Source of the DNA: Rutpela maculata
Taxonomy: Eukaryota; Arthropoda; Insecta; Coleoptera; Cerambycidae
Reading direction: 5' to 3'
Assembly (NCBI GenBank): GCA_936432065.2
Contig: OW386292.2
Coordinates: 13,236,918-13,300,917, forward strand
Length of the DNA: 64,000 nucleotides
The position numbers were made by a program, and so were the translations under genes. Positions within the stretch are counted from its first letter, which is position 1. Every line of letters begins with the position of its first letter. The notes under the pieces were generated by a model that saw nothing but the letters and a program-made list of their open reading frames with translations, was not told where the DNA came from and made no database searches. Shown one piece after another: positions 1-11,208 of the stretch.

Positions 1-455
1 CCCTGAGAGAATTTGAACATTACAATCATGTTATTAATTTTCTATAAATTCATAAGAGTATAAGATAATGCATGATTGATTATTGTCAGTGATTTGTATG
101 TGGCGTCATCTGGGAATAATTTCTGTAATAGACTACGTAGTAAGCAAGCAAATTTTATGGTAATTCTTTTAGAACTCTTAGAAAACGACAATAATATTGG
201 TTTGTCTACCAAGTACAATAGTACAGCGAACTAATACTGGGTTAGAATTACAATTTGATAATAGTTAAAAATAAAATATACTATTATCTAGTTTAATTTG
301 ACAGAATTCAACAAAATAATAGTCAGACGAACAAAATAATAGTCTTATTCATCTATTTTTTAAGTTAATGTTTGTTTTGTTGTACGACAACTTTTTATTA
401 ATTGTTAGTTAACCATTTTTTTTTGTTGAATTTACCCATACTATTTCTTTGAGTG
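1..455 (-). mobile_element. TA-flanked MITE, copy 1 (cut by window edge)
   Basis: This is the terminal half of a ~0.91-kb non-coding element present in full at 27860-28769 and 43044-43958. Read on the minus strand it starts CACTCAAAGAAATAG at 455 and is followed by a TA (456-457). It runs out of the window before its second terminus. TA duplication plus short inverted ends suggests a Tc1/mariner-mobilised MITE; no transposase remnant is visible in any of the three copies. Confidence 0.85.
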
Positions 456-504
456 TACTAAATTTTGTATATAAGGAATTGGATAAAGGGAAATATGGTC
501 TATC

Positions 505-1108
505 TTTAATGTTGATGATCTTTCGCGGGCTTTTGATAAAGTCGATGCCGAGTTTTTAAATTAAAAAATATTTGCAGTGGGAATTAGAGATGAAGCGTGT
601 TACAATGGATGTCGTCATGTATTTCCAACAGGAAATTATTGGTTAAATATGAAAATGTTAAATCTGAGACCAAAAATATTAAAATGGGAGTTCCCCAGGG
701 TTCTGTATTGGGACCTCTACTCTTCATGATTTACATAAATGACCTACCATCAGATATATCGAAAGGCAAAGTTACTATGTTTACCGACGATATCGCTGTA
801 ACTATAGCAGCCTTTACCTAAGAAGAACTCTCAGTAAAATTGAATTGTGTGCGACACGAACTAGAGGCATGATGTCTAATTCTTAATAAAAAGAAGGCAG
901 TCTCATTAAATTTCTATATAAGAAAACCATTGCCCTCAAATTTTGAAACACTAAATAATAATGAACTTTCTGAACCTGCAAAATTCTTGCAAAATTAACT
1001 TGGAACAAATACTTTGTTTTTGTTTGTACTAAACTCAATTCAGCATGCTTTGCCATAATACAGATGAAATCGTGTCTAAACGTAGAGGGCCTATTAAATA
1101 TTTACTAT
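505..1108 (+). pseudogene. Non-LTR retrotransposon reverse transcriptase, 5' part (broken)
   Basis: RT domain of a Jockey/CR1-like LINE. The frame around 511-560 reads VDDLSRAFDKVD, matching the RT motif that holds the first catalytic aspartate. The frame at 597-821 holds GVPQGSVLGPLLFMIYINDL and then FTDD in place of the usual YADD. Homology continues through internal stops to SCLNVEGLLNIYY at about 1070-1108, where the 1109-3713 element interrupts it; the reading resumes at 3717. There is no 5' end, endonuclease or ORF1. Frameshifts and stops show it is dead. Domain assignment is firm; the exact clade is inferred. Confidence 0.9.
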
Positions 1109-1726
1109 TAGTGGAGTAAAAAACAGGGGAAAAGTCGCTTCCTTCTCGAGTTTTTTTTTTTTTTAATCTTAGAACAAACTGAGACATACCATTTCGTTAA
1201 GTAGGTCGATGTTCATTAGTGGTCACGGACATTGTTATTTTTAAAAAGGTGTGAAATTTTGTTTTTTTTTAATCATGTTTTTTTGAACATCTAATGATAT
1301 ATCTCAAAAACGAATGGAGATATCCACATGAACTTTTTTTTGTTATAAAACACACACTTAAGCGCTTCTATCTGTGTATAGTATTGTTAATTAAAACATT
1401 TTTAAGCATGTTAAAAACTTAGATAACCTTGAAAGTTCAGAAAATACGCAGTCAAATTTTCACTAAGCTACAAACTTTTTTGTTTTTGGAAATTTTGTAT
1501 AACATGCTGCGAAGAAAATAAAGCCAAAAGACCAAAAAATTTTGATAGCATAATTCTTATTGTATCTTTGATAGTTTAGGTAGTGATTTTTTTTAAGCGC
1601 GCGAATAGCAGAAATTGAGTATTAATACGCCCGCGTCCACTAAAACTAACTAATCTCAGGGCGGTGTACGATCAACGTTATTCGTTTTCGTCGAAGGTCA
1701 AATTATAAAACCGTTGCCCAAGGAAT

Positions 1727-2375
1727 CACTACTTCCACATCCTGATCTTCTATCCAAGTCTCTCACAACGAAAAAAATTTGAATGTGGAAATAATTGTTT
1801 ATGGAACATTAATAATAAAATATTTGGAATCGTCTACCCCAAAAACCTATAAAACGATATGTCACATCGGTAGTGGGGCTGAGGGTGGTGGAAGGTAGGT
1901 GGTAGTAGTGGTGGATAAAGTAAAAAAAAATTTGAGGACTTTGGTTTTTGTACACACACTAAATGACAATTTTATTTCTTTCGCCCCTTTGAATAATGGG
2001 GTGGGAGTTGGTAATGGGGGTGGTTAATGCCAAAAAAATTTTGAGACCTTAGCTTCTCTGATATATACTAAATACCAATTGTATGGACTCTTACTTGCTT
2101 GATTTGCCTATTTACCCCCATTTACCCCGCAACCCTTTAACGGAATAATCTAGTTCCAGATCTCGTTAAAATACATAGGTACGTGTACCAAATTTCAAGT
2201 CAATATCTTAAACGGTTACGGAGTAATTGTGCGCACAGACCGACAGACAGATTTTTTCTTTTTGCTCAAACTTAAAATCTCGAGGTTTCATGACATTCTA
2301 AAAACAATAAAAATTTTCAAAAATATTTTTGTCGATACTATACTTACACTGGATGTGGAAGTAAAATGTGTAACG
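1727..2375 (-). repeat. ACTTCCACATCC interspersed repeat, copy a
   Basis: Non-coding ~0.65-0.69-kb repeat with ACTTCCACATCC near both ends, a block of GTCTGTC-type simple repeat, and a box resembling CCCATTATTAAAGGGG. Other copies are at 30782-31480, 44183-44875 and 61741-62270, plus a broken copy spread over about 20826-26455. Orientation here is opposite to the 44-kb and 61-kb copies. It lies inside the 1109-3713 foldback. No coding capacity and no classified superfamily. Confidence 0.8.
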
Positions 2376-3189
2376 ATATTCTTTCCCTTATTACCACTTG
2401 TATTATATTGTAGAACGTATGGCTATTGTGCGAATTGTGCGTGGATTATCTGCTAAAAAAATATTTGAGATAAAAAAGCAATCTAAGTTTCATTGTAAAA
2501 TGGAGTGGATTTTATGTGGCGTAGTAATAGAGGAGAACGATAAACTTGTGCACAAGCCATGGAAACAGAGTTTCTATAATTAGGGCTGCGGAAATTAAAA
2601 GAGACTTAATTTGGGATATTTTTTTCTTTTTTGTTACCTAATTTAGGCGAAAATAACACGTTTACTCAATTATTGTGTGGAACTAGGGTAAAAATGCAAT
2701 GCATGGGAATTTCGGATAGGGACTCTGACACAGGAAATGTCGGATACAAATATTAATATTGCCACGTTCAAAAAAAAGTGCTTTAAGAAACTGTCTTTGC
2801 TATTTAGCTCCAATAATAACGCAAAAAAGGAAAACTCGATAGTTTACTTTTTATCAAAACACTCCAAAATTATTACTTTTCCTAAACTTCTGTTTATGAA
2901 ATTTTATTAGCCCCCCTAGTTGCGCAACGTTTTTTCCATTTACTATAATATTATTTTTTACCGTTTTCGAGATCCCAATGTAATGCATTTTTATCCCAGA
3001 TACTTTATTTGAGATTTTTAATTCCTTTTTGCCTTCAACCTTAGTCCTTAATGCGCCACTAGAAAAAATAAGTTATCCTTTCAGATCCTAAAACGTGATA
3101 AAACAGTCCTAAACATAAAAAAATAATAATGAAAAGTTCCGTTACACACAATACATAATCATTATTATTCTTAGGTGCCGCGCGCGTAC
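2376..3189. other. Interior of the foldback, no recognised gene
   Basis: AT-rich sequence between the nested repeat and the right arm. A 61-codon frame at 2398-2583 matches no family I recognise and has no supporting motif, so I do not call it a gene. Confidence 0.5.
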
Positions 3190-3713
3190 GCTTCGACAAT
3201 TCCTCCATACTAAAAAATTCGTAACTAGCAAACTGTTGCTAATAATGAAAATATTTTTTTTCTAAAAACTTTTTTAGTCTATTGACTTCATTTTCTTCAT
3301 AGCATGTTACACAAAATTTTCAAAAACAAAAAAGTTCCTCGCTTAGTGAAAATTTGATGGCGTATTCTCTAAACTTTCAGGGTCATCTACGTTTTTGGCA
3401 TGTTCACATTTTTTTTTATTAGCAATCCTATGTATAGAAAGAAGCGCTTAAGTGTGTGTTTTATAACAAAAAAAAGTTCACATCGATAGCTCAATTCATT
3501 TTTGAGATATGGCAGTAGATGTACAAAAAAACATGATTTAAAAAAAAAATTAAATTTTACACTTTTTTTTAAATAAGAATATCTGTACTAAAAAATGTCG
3601 TATTTCGTGTTTTTATGTGTAAAATGATGTTGTCGGTAATACCCACTGTGTCTGATCTTGTTCTAAGCTGATAAAAAAAACCGACACAATTTTACCTCTT
3701 TTTCGCTCCACTA

Positions 3714-4385
3714 TATGGGCTGGCCTATAGTCACCTAGCAAACAATATTGTCTCCTGGGGAATTGCCAATAACATACAAAGATTGTTAATAGATCAAAAA
3801 CGCATAATCATTTTAATCTTTAATATGGTACGAATGGACAGTTGCAAAAATGATTTCAAGAGAAACAACATCCTAACGGTTCCCTCAATATTCTTAAGGA
3901 AATGCGTCCTTTATGTATTGAAACATAAGTCTGATTTTACTTACATAGGTGGATATCATAACTACAATACCAGGCATTGCAGAAACTTATCCACATCATT
4001 ATATAAAACCAGCTTCTTCAAAAATTCACCAGCCTACAATTTCATTAAATAATCAACAAATTACCAGCACAACTAAAAGAAAGAAATGGATATAACAAAT
4101 TTAAAAAACAAACAAAACTCTTTTTTGTTGAGAAGGCTTTTTATTCAGTTCAGGAATATTTAGACAGTTAGTCCTCATTCAAGAGGGTACATATGAAATT
4201 ATTATTTTGTGTTATTTTATATTTATATTGTCCCATAGATTCTATATTTACATCTTATATTCTATATCTTGATTATGTATATATTTTATATTTATTATTA
4301 TTTATTTATCCTTGACTTGCCACATGTACATTTGTATTGTAATTTGTATCTACTTATTGGCCAATAAACTTTCTGTCTATGAAAC
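3714..4385 (+). pseudogene. Same LINE, RT C-terminus and 3' tail
   Basis: Continuation of the 505-1108 LINE past the foldback. The frame gives SHLANNIVSWG, then LLIDQKRIIILIFNM and, near 3950-3990, HNYNTRH, the usual order at the end of Jockey/CR1-type RT proteins. After the stop near 4050 an AT-rich 3' UTR runs to GGCCAATAAACTTTCTGTC at about 4360-4380. A similar tail (GACTTGCCA followed by an AATAAA-type signal) lies on the minus strand at 45700-45790. Internal frameshifts and the upstream insertion make it non-functional. Confidence 0.85.
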
Positions 4386-4989
4386 ATGTCACGTAGTTAT
4401 CCAAATTTATAATTTGTGATAATCGTGATTATCTGTTGCCCTTTTAAATTCTACCACGCCCTTTTGTTACTCATTCCGCCTACTTTTAATTTTTGGAAAT
4501 AATTTGGCAATAGATTCTTTAGATAATTTTTAATGTGGTTCTTATAAATAATTTTTCATTAAAAAAAATCTTTAAAATAACATTATTTTAATTGATAGTT
4601 TCACGACTTTCCAGGCGAATTTTTTCCACAAACCTCACAATCTCATTTCTCATGTTCTGATGATAGCACCGCTCAAATCTAGCGTGCCACGTTACCCGTC
4701 GCTATACCCATGAATACAATTCCCGGCCTCATAGCGGCTCGCAGGTCGTGGTTATAATTCATCTCGCGATGACTGATGCCTGTCTATTTGTTACACGTCA
4801 AAAGTGCCAAGATTGGCTGCTCCCCGCTGCTCAGAAGTCGTCAGGCCCTACTGAGACCCAGCTCACTACGAAGTAGTACAGAGTGTGCGAAAAAAAATTA
4901 TTGATAATATAGATCGACTTTCGAAGACCTCAATAAGTACTTATTTGAGTAGCAGTTCGTTTTGATATTCCACCACCGCTGTCACAAAA
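4386..4989. other. No recognised feature
   Basis: Unique-looking sequence. 4600-4870 is slightly more GC-rich. I see no gene, repeat boundary or RNA signal that I can support. Confidence 0.4.
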
Positions 4990-5600
4990 AGGCGGGGAAC
5001 TCAGATTTAAAATAAATACATTGGACAAACACCTCGATCAGTTTTGACTAGGTTTAAGGAGCACGCATGTACAGACGGAATTATAAATCTGTTGCCGAAA
5101 ATGTTATATATTGCATTGAGCACAATTGAAGGCACGTAAATAATAAACAATTGTATGTCTACGATTAGGGGATGAGGTACGATCACCGGTTTAAGTTCCG
5201 TCGCTTGATCAGCGAGGTGCAGCAACGCTGTGCGCGTCAGGCACTTGGATGGGTGACCCACGATCTCATCTAATAGTCGGTAGGCTGCCAACAGAGGCAA
5301 TCCTAGGGCTAGTGAACCACCTTGAAGGGCGGTGGCTGGTCCAGGAGACCCGGGAACTTCGGGCTAATGCGCCGCCTTGAAGGGTGGTGTAACGGGACCA
5401 GGGTGGGTCAAAGTTGGTGGTCGAGGACCGTGGTTTGGAGTCCACGCTAAACTGTAGATCCCTAGAGCAAAATGGGCCATCCCGGCCTGATTGCCTAGTA
5501 AAACAACAGTACTACTACTATGTCTACGATTAGTAGAGAAATTAGAAAATGAAGCGATAATAGAAATAGTGATGAGTGGGAACTAGACCTCCGACGTATT
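4990..5600 (+). pseudogene. Penelope-like element GIY-YIG endonuclease remnant, split by a SINE
   Basis: The frame starting near 5014 reads KYIGQTPRSVLTRFKEH, the signature start of the GIY-YIG endonuclease at the C-terminus of Penelope-like retroelements (Tyr-Ile-Gly, then the conserved Arg and Glu-His). About 45 codons later the frame is interrupted by the SINE at 5169-5518 and resumes after the second duplication at 5534 for roughly 20 codons. A stop codon precedes KYIGQ and no RT domain is present, so this is a short dead fragment. Family identification is by motif only. Confidence 0.75.
5169..5518 (+). mobile_element. SINE with 5S rRNA-like head, 15-bp TSD
   Basis: A GC-rich 350-bp insertion flanked by a perfect 15-bp direct repeat (TATGTCTACGATTAG, 5154-5168 and 5519-5533). 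The first ~120 bases resemble 5S rRNA: CGATCACCGG near the start, GCAGCAACG in the middle, and CACTTGGATGGGTGACC, which is the 5S internal-promoter box C. The ends of this head can pair (GATGAG with CTCATC), as in 5S helix I. The remaining ~230 bases are a GC-rich body ending in a short ACTACTAC-type tail. This fits a 5S-derived SINE (SINE3 type) copied by a LINE. The partner LINE is not identified. Confidence 0.85.
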
Positions 5601-5859
5601 TAAACGATTTTAGACTTTTCAATCATTGTTAAATTAGTGAACTGTTTCACACATAAAATGTACAATAGTGAATTTTGATGAGAGCAATTGGGCAATTTGT
5701 GGTATTCATTGCGTAAACTTGTCTCCCTTAATCCCTATTATTATCGTTTTTGCGATCAATCTTCATTGAAAAAAATCTACACACAATACAACTTTCCATG
5801 TACTTAGCAAATGTATCGAAGTTTAGCAAAACGGTGATTTTGTATGATTTGAAAAAGAT
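5601..5859. other. No recognised feature
   Basis: AT-rich sequence between the Penelope remnant and the second LINE; no supported feature. Confidence 0.4.
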
Positions 5860-6295
5860 TTCTACTTTATGTTACTTACAGATTATTAATAGAGAAACTT
5901 AATTTCTAAGTCATTAGAGGCACTATTTTGAAACAGCTGGAGTCATATCGAAATACACGTAAACACTGTGTATCAAGTAAAAATTTTATATATAATTTTA
6001 GAATTTTGGAACAGGGAGTGCCTCAAGGATAAGTTTAAGGTCTTCTATTATTTATAATATTTGTAAATGATTAATTTTTGTTATATTTTCCCAAACAAAG
6101 TTGTAATGTGTGCAGATAACGTAACACTATAGAATCAGAACAAAAACAGGGATGATCTAAAACTAGTGATAAATGAAACTCTTGTTGAACATTGGTGAAA
6201 TAATAATGTACTTAAACTCAATCGGAACAAAACTTAAAAGCTGATTGTTTCCTCAGTTAATTCATTAGTTGTAGGTAAAAGTGTAAACATTCTTG
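5860..6295 (+). pseudogene. Second Jockey/CR1-like LINE RT fragment (5' part)
   Basis: Heavily decayed RT. Around 6010-6060 the frame gives GVPQG, a stop, then GLLLFIIFVND. A CADD-like box with the second Asp mutated lies near 6112. NRDDLKLVINETL follows, then LNRNKT and LIVSSVNS up to 6280. These follow the RT order of the first LINE, but the sequence is more diverged, so this is an independent copy. It is interrupted at about 6296 by a non-coding element and resumes at 7314. Confidence 0.75.
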
Positions 6296-7313
6296 AGTTA
6301 TTATACTTTTCGCAAAAACGAAGAGTATAAAAAATTTTCATATCATTATGTTAGTGAACCAATTCTGAACAACTTTCAAAATGTCCGTCTGTCCGTCCGT
6401 CCGTCACGTTTCTTATAAGCACGATAACTTAAGAAAGAAAAGTCCGATTGTATTGAAATTTGGAAAGTAAGTTAGTGTTAGCTGCATGAAGAACCCTATT
6501 GTTTTTGAAGAAAATCAATCAGTATATGTAAAAAATATATTTTCTTAATTTTTTTCGCTTGTACTTAAATAGAAATCTCGCGAAATGTTATCTCTATAAT
6601 ATATTTTTTTTGTTTATGCATTTTACTAATATATATTTCATAACAATATATCTAATGAGTGGAAATATGACCAATAAATTCTCAAAATCAAAATATTTCG
6701 TACCATATCTTTTAAATTTCCACGACATTTTCCTGGCGGCCAAGACCACTAGGGTGGAATTGCTTCGAACGGGTTTTTTCGTTGAGTTCTGTTTTCCCGT
6801 GCCAGCAACCAAAATTAAATAAGTGCTTCGTCTAGTGAGTGATAGTTTTACAGTGTTTTTCTTTTAATTAGCTTTAGGTCCGTGTGGACACATTTTTAAT
6901 ATTAATTTAGTTTTTAAGTCTGCCTATGGTAGACAGGAGTATTAATATATAAGTTATTTATCGTCAAACCAAGCCTCACCTGCCCCGCCCAGTCCTACAA
7001 TCATGCCGTGGTTGTCTGGCTGGGGCCAGGTTCCAGGCCAGGTTCCGTAGAGGTACATTCTTTGTAACATTTAATTTAAATAAATAATTTTTGTTGTTGC
7101 AATCCAAAGATCGCGTGTTCGAATCCCACACAGGTTGGATGTTTTTTTTTTCTCAATTTTTTTTTCATATATTTTTTTTTTCACAACAAAGTTGGTATCA
7201 CAAAAGTTAGGATGTCCAAAAACTAACATTATTCACAAGAAAACTGCGAAGAGTATCCTATAGAATGTGTAACAATTATATAAATAGCTCAGTAAATTGG
7301 CGAAGAGTACGTT
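6296..7313. mobile_element. ~1-kb non-coding element with RTACTYTTCGC ends
   Basis: This stretch separates two halves of one RT frame, so it is an insertion. Its left end starts ATACTTTTCGC (with an internal CGAAGAGTAT) and its right end finishes GCGAAGAGTAC, about 10 bp of inverted end sequence. Near the left end are four TCCG-type units (GTCCGTCTGTCCGTCCGTC-like, 6381-6402). At 7085-7140 a GTTCGAATCC box and a T-run resemble a decayed tRNA 3' half. No coding capacity; the duplication is not clear. Confidence 0.55.
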
Positions 7314-7680
7314 TTTAGTTTGTTTTAGATGATTCACTAAATTGGTCCTTTCATACTAAACATCCGCGTAATGAAATATTAAGATGTATATTTCTTTTAC
7401 GCTTAAAAAATTGGTGTGAATAGTGAAACATTTTTAAATGCCTATCACACACTTATTCAATCGCACAGAAGCTATCCTCTGGGATAACTCCACTGACGAT
7501 GATACAGTTTTCGTGTTACAAAAAAGGTGTATGAGAGTAATGGCTGGTGTCCTCTCTGTAGCTCTTTATCATTCAATTTAAAATAATGCAAATTCCATCA
7601 TTATGTTTATTATAGTAACTTGCAAATTAAATGCAATAAAAAGAAACCTCAGGGTTATGTATTTCTTGTGATTAAATGCA
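7314..7680 (+). pseudogene. Second LINE, RT C-terminal part
   Basis: Continuation of 5860-6295. The frame reads VLDDSLNWSFHTKHP, and after a frame change AILWDNSTDDDTVF then LQKRCMRVMAGV, as in Jockey/CR1 RT C-termini. A weaker match resembling KIMQIPSLCLL extends to about 7640. Several stops and at least two frameshifts are present. No recognisable 3' tail follows. Confidence 0.75.
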
Positions 7681-9101
7681 TCTTGGTACTTATCTAGAAA
7701 AACATATTAAATTTTAAGATATTTGACTTTGTGCTAATATCGCATTACGTCTAAAACAATATAACTTTTGGAGGAGTAATTGAAAACGGAGGCCATTTTT
7801 AAAATGTCAAAAATCGTGCTAGATCTTCTGGTATAATATAAATTATTTGCAACCAATTGACAGTTCCTTGGATTCTCCTGGGAAAAATTGAGTTCAGAAG
7901 TTTCCCTTTGCTTTCTACAAATGCTCACCCTGGGTTAGACATGGTTGTAGCCACCCTCTTTGTCAGACGCTACTCACATACCTGCTCTACAGTCTTCAAA
8001 CTATAATCTCTGATTACGCTTTACATGTGGGTATGTAAGGTAGTAAACAAGATGATATATTTTGACAATACCGATAAATGCGAATGCGGGATTCGATGAA
8101 GAAGACAAAAAAATTGGCAACTTGCGCGTCAGAAATATCACGAAATGTACAGCGGTCAGGTTCGCTAACGTCCTAGTTTTCTGTATCTGCATTATTTCAA
8201 TTTTTGGACACATCAACCAAAGAGAGGAAGATATAGTACGGCGAAGAGTTCAGGGAAAACCAAACGGCTAGTTGGCGAAGAAGGAACTAACAGGAAAGTT
8301 TTGTTATTGGTAAAGATCGTGCGCTTGGCAGGCAACCGCGACAGATGACATGACGCTCTCAGACGTGCCATATAGCGAAAGTAGGTCAACTAAAAATAAT
8401 GTCAGGGTCACAAAATGTGTGCCAAGAGGTTGTGAATAAAATGGCAGTTTCTTAAGTAGTAAAAAAATGACACAAAAGTTTTATTCACAGAAGCAACCAT
8501 CGTCGTGACACATTAGTGACTACGTTAATTTTTAGTAGTACACACATTTAAGACAAACTGAAAAATCTTGGCTATATTTTTCTGACCACCTTGTAGGTTT
8601 TCCTACTCAAGCTATACGTGATCTCCAGATATAAAACACTTTTAAACAAAAGTCTATTCAACAACGGTATCACTGCCAATATCTAGATGGCCAAAGGCGA
8701 TGGAGATTGTTCTCTCTTTTCACTCCACTTGAGATTGAAAGGGTAATCAACTGTGGTTTTTTAAGAAAGATGATTTCGTTCTAGGAATTTTTGATGGTAT
8801 TGACATTAATGCGACTTTTGCCCGGTAGGCAGGCGTTTTATGTAACGTAATCGAATTTTACTATGTTCACAAGTATCAGATGTAGGTTGGGAGATGTAAG
8901 TGTAGAGTAAAAATTAATAAATATACAGTGTGTGCCATTTTGCTTGGAACCACCCCCAAGAAAAGTTTATTTTAGTTCCGATTTAGATCGTTTTTTTTTA
9001 ACGTAGATCTCCGAACAGTGCATTTTTCTGATATATTAAATTTTATAAGACATTAAAGGTCGACCTACTGCTTTTGTTTTTTAGTGTGGTACCTTTCAAA
9101 T
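7681..9101. other. No recognised gene; possible mariner-type end at 8937
   Basis: A 69-codon frame at 8062-8271 has no motif I recognise. At about 8937-8960 a TA is followed by CAGTGTGTGCCATTTTGC, which looks like one mariner-type terminus, but no matching second end was found. The rest is unassigned. Confidence 0.4.
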
Positions 9102-11199
9102 TAGTGAGGTGGTTTAGAGTTGTATTTCAGTATTACCGTTCCCGGGCGGATAAAAGCACCAAACTTGGTATGAAGGTACCTTAGGTATACTAATAAATGT
9201 TAGCCTAGGAGCCCTCAATATCTAAAAAATTTCATGTACAGCACTAAAATCCAAAATGGCCGACAAATACGACAAAATATCACTTAACACTACTATACTA
9301 TTAATTTTGAATTACAGTTTTAAGCCAACTAAGTACACTACACACCTAACTCAGGGTACTCTACATATTAAATAAAATACAATAAAATATATCCATATCA
9401 TTTATTACAGTGATATATAAATCCAAATATAACGCTAATAAATAAGAGCAAATAAGAGTTCCCAATAACAAATAAATATTTATAGTTATTCATTCAGTGG
9501 AATTTAATATGCATCAGTTATAAATAAATTACACTTGCACTTGCAAAGTGGTGAGCAGTCCAGATTGGCTTTCCCATATTTGCAGTTTTTGCAGTCTCCT
9601 TTGCAGAAACATTTAATCAATTCCCTGCATCCGGAAAACCTCTGGAATTGTCATCCAAACATTCTAAACTGATATCCATGACTTTAAAACCTTATTCCAA
9701 GGAAAATCCTGTGGAGAGGGAATCACTTGCTGTGTTTGTGTGCAGGTCGTCCAAATACCTGCTTGATAAACTGCCCTTCGGATATGTTGAAGAAGCGCAT
9801 CCTTAGTCGGTGGAAGTTTGTCCATTGCTCGATTCTTCTGACAGAAAGGCTCCTTTCTTATCTGGTTGATACTGCTGAAAGGAGTGGTTTTTATCATATA
9901 GAACAGCAGTCAGTCGTTCCAGCTTCTTGAAGTGTTCAGAGTCGGCCTTCAGCAGTTGGAATGGATGAGTGGCCAAATACACAAATGTATCACTGACGTC
10001 TTGAAATGCTTGCCATGCTTTCCAAATGGACTTCTTACTCTTACCTTTGAAGGCGGAGGTTGTATCGCAACCAGAGAATGAGTACAGGTGGTGTGCGTAA
10101 TTTTGGCTCGCACAGGCTTGCACAGATGGCGTTGATGTGGTAAAACCTATAATGCTTGCCCGTGCCAAAATCCACCCAGACATCGGCCAAAGGTTAAGTC
10201 ACTATTAGGTCATAGAATGTGCCAACGACGATGAGAGTACGCACAAGAATACTCTTGTATCTACAGTACGCACAAGAATACTCTTTGCCCCTTGCTGTAG
10301 TGAATGGAGTACTGTCTCTTCATGATTGCAGTTTTTCATGGTTTCGAACCGATTTTTGCAACTGCTTTCCCTGTTGTGACATATACATCTTTGCCTGGTG
10401 GCCAATTCTCTACAACCTTGGAAGTCAAAAAGTTGAACAATTCCTTTTTGTTCATTGAGTCATGGAGAAAGTCCGTCCAATTTCGTGACAGTTTGGTGTT
10501 GCCAGATACTTTCCTTCGAATCCCCTCACCTCTTTTTCCCAGGTAGACTTTTTTAAACTGTCTGGAATGTAGTAGGTATCCCAAACAACATCTAACCTTT
10601 GGGAATTCTCCAGCTGCTTATGAAGGTAAGGTAGAAATATCTTATCAGCATACTGATTGAAGTCGTCGACACTAGTACTGGGTAGGCAGTGGACGATGAC
10701 GGTACCGTCCAGAAATTTGAAGGGGGCTATGGTTGACCTGGCTGCTCAAAAGATTGCAGTATTTCAGCTTTATTGGTTGGCAAATGAAGCTTACCAAAGT
10801 CTGAAATAGAAGGAGGGATTGACTGTATTTCATATGCAAAGAAACTCATCCAGATTCCCGGTTCTGCATAATATATAGTTGGATAAATAGTTCTACACTG
10901 TTTTGAAGCACTTTCAGCTTCTTTCTCTGCTAAGGTGTTGCTTTATACTTTAGTCTGTTGAAGAGTGAAAAAGAATCCCACTTTGTATGGTTTTTGCAGT
11001 ACTGGTGCCTCGAAAAGAAAGACTCACCTGTGATATTTTGTCGTATTTGTCGGCCGTTTTGGATTTCAGAGCTGTACATGAAAATTTTTAGAAATTTCAG
11101 AGGGCTCCTAGGCTAACATTCATTAGTATATCCACCTTCGTACCAAATTTGGTGCTTTTATCCGCCATGTAACGGTAATTTCAATAATCCACCCCACTA
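9102..11199 (-). mobile_element. Nuclease-carrying long-TIR element A, TSD AAT
   Basis: A 2.1-kb element with inverted arms of ~190 bp (9102-9290 and 11030-11199) ending TAGTGAGGTGG and CCACCCCACTA. It is flanked by AAT at 9099-9101 and 11200-11202. Between the arms lies one decayed gene on the minus strand (9530-10970). TAGT ends, 3-bp AT-rich duplication and an XPG-like nuclease are, as I recall, features of the Academ superfamily; I infer that placement and cannot run a library search. Confidence 0.85.
9530..10970 (-). pseudogene. XPG/FEN1-like nuclease gene of element A (near full length, broken)
   Basis: Read right to left the homology covers about 470 codons. DGTVIVHCLPT and DVVWDTYYIP lie near 10560-10720. 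RGEGIRRKVSG and RNWTDFLHDS are at 10336-10584. A NHEETVLHSLQQGAKSILVR block (normally HEEADTR, then RTVDTDV) lies near 10250-10340, and FSGCDTTSAFKGKSKK near 10040-10090. LPPTKDALLQHIRRAVYQAG is at 9740-9850. The cysteine-rich tail (CFCKGDCKNCKYGKANLDC, then CKCKC) reaches 9535. The EAD, DTD and GCD boxes followed by a GKGKK-like loop parallel the XPG-I/FEN1 active site; that functional reading is mine. Frameshifts, and a ~23-bp tandem duplication at 10236-10288 after RTVDT, inactivate it. Confidence 0.8.
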
Positions 11200-11208
11200 A
11201 ATGGGTTT

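Larger units (their letters stand above)
1109..3713. mobile_element. 2.6-kb foldback element, TAGTGGAG termini, TSD TAT
   Basis: Long imperfect inverted repeats (about 1109-1620 and 3190-3713) end in TAGTGGAG and CTCCACTA. TAT lies on each side (1106-1108 and 3714-3716). Removing the element plus one TAT rejoins the LINE reading frame so that NIYY is followed by GLAYSHLA, which fixes both the ends and the 3-bp duplication. The interior holds a copy of another interspersed repeat (1727-2375) and sequence with no recognisable gene. TAGT ends and a 3-bp AT-rich duplication match the nuclease-carrying elements at 9102 and 21317. It is probably a non-autonomous relative of those. Confidence 0.85.

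Noticed and set aside
5007..5300. 97-codon open frame on the minus strand
   Set aside because: It runs antisense across the Penelope remnant and the head of the SINE, with a precise insertion junction inside it; the frame is accidental.
7085..7140. tRNA-like 3' half with GTTCGAATCC and a T-run
   Set aside because: The T-stem has two mismatches and there is no D-arm or anticodon arm; at most a decayed tRNA-derived fragment, not a tRNA gene.
9727..9930. Plus-strand frames over 9.7-10.5 kb
   Set aside because: They are complements of the minus-strand nuclease gene and carry no motif.
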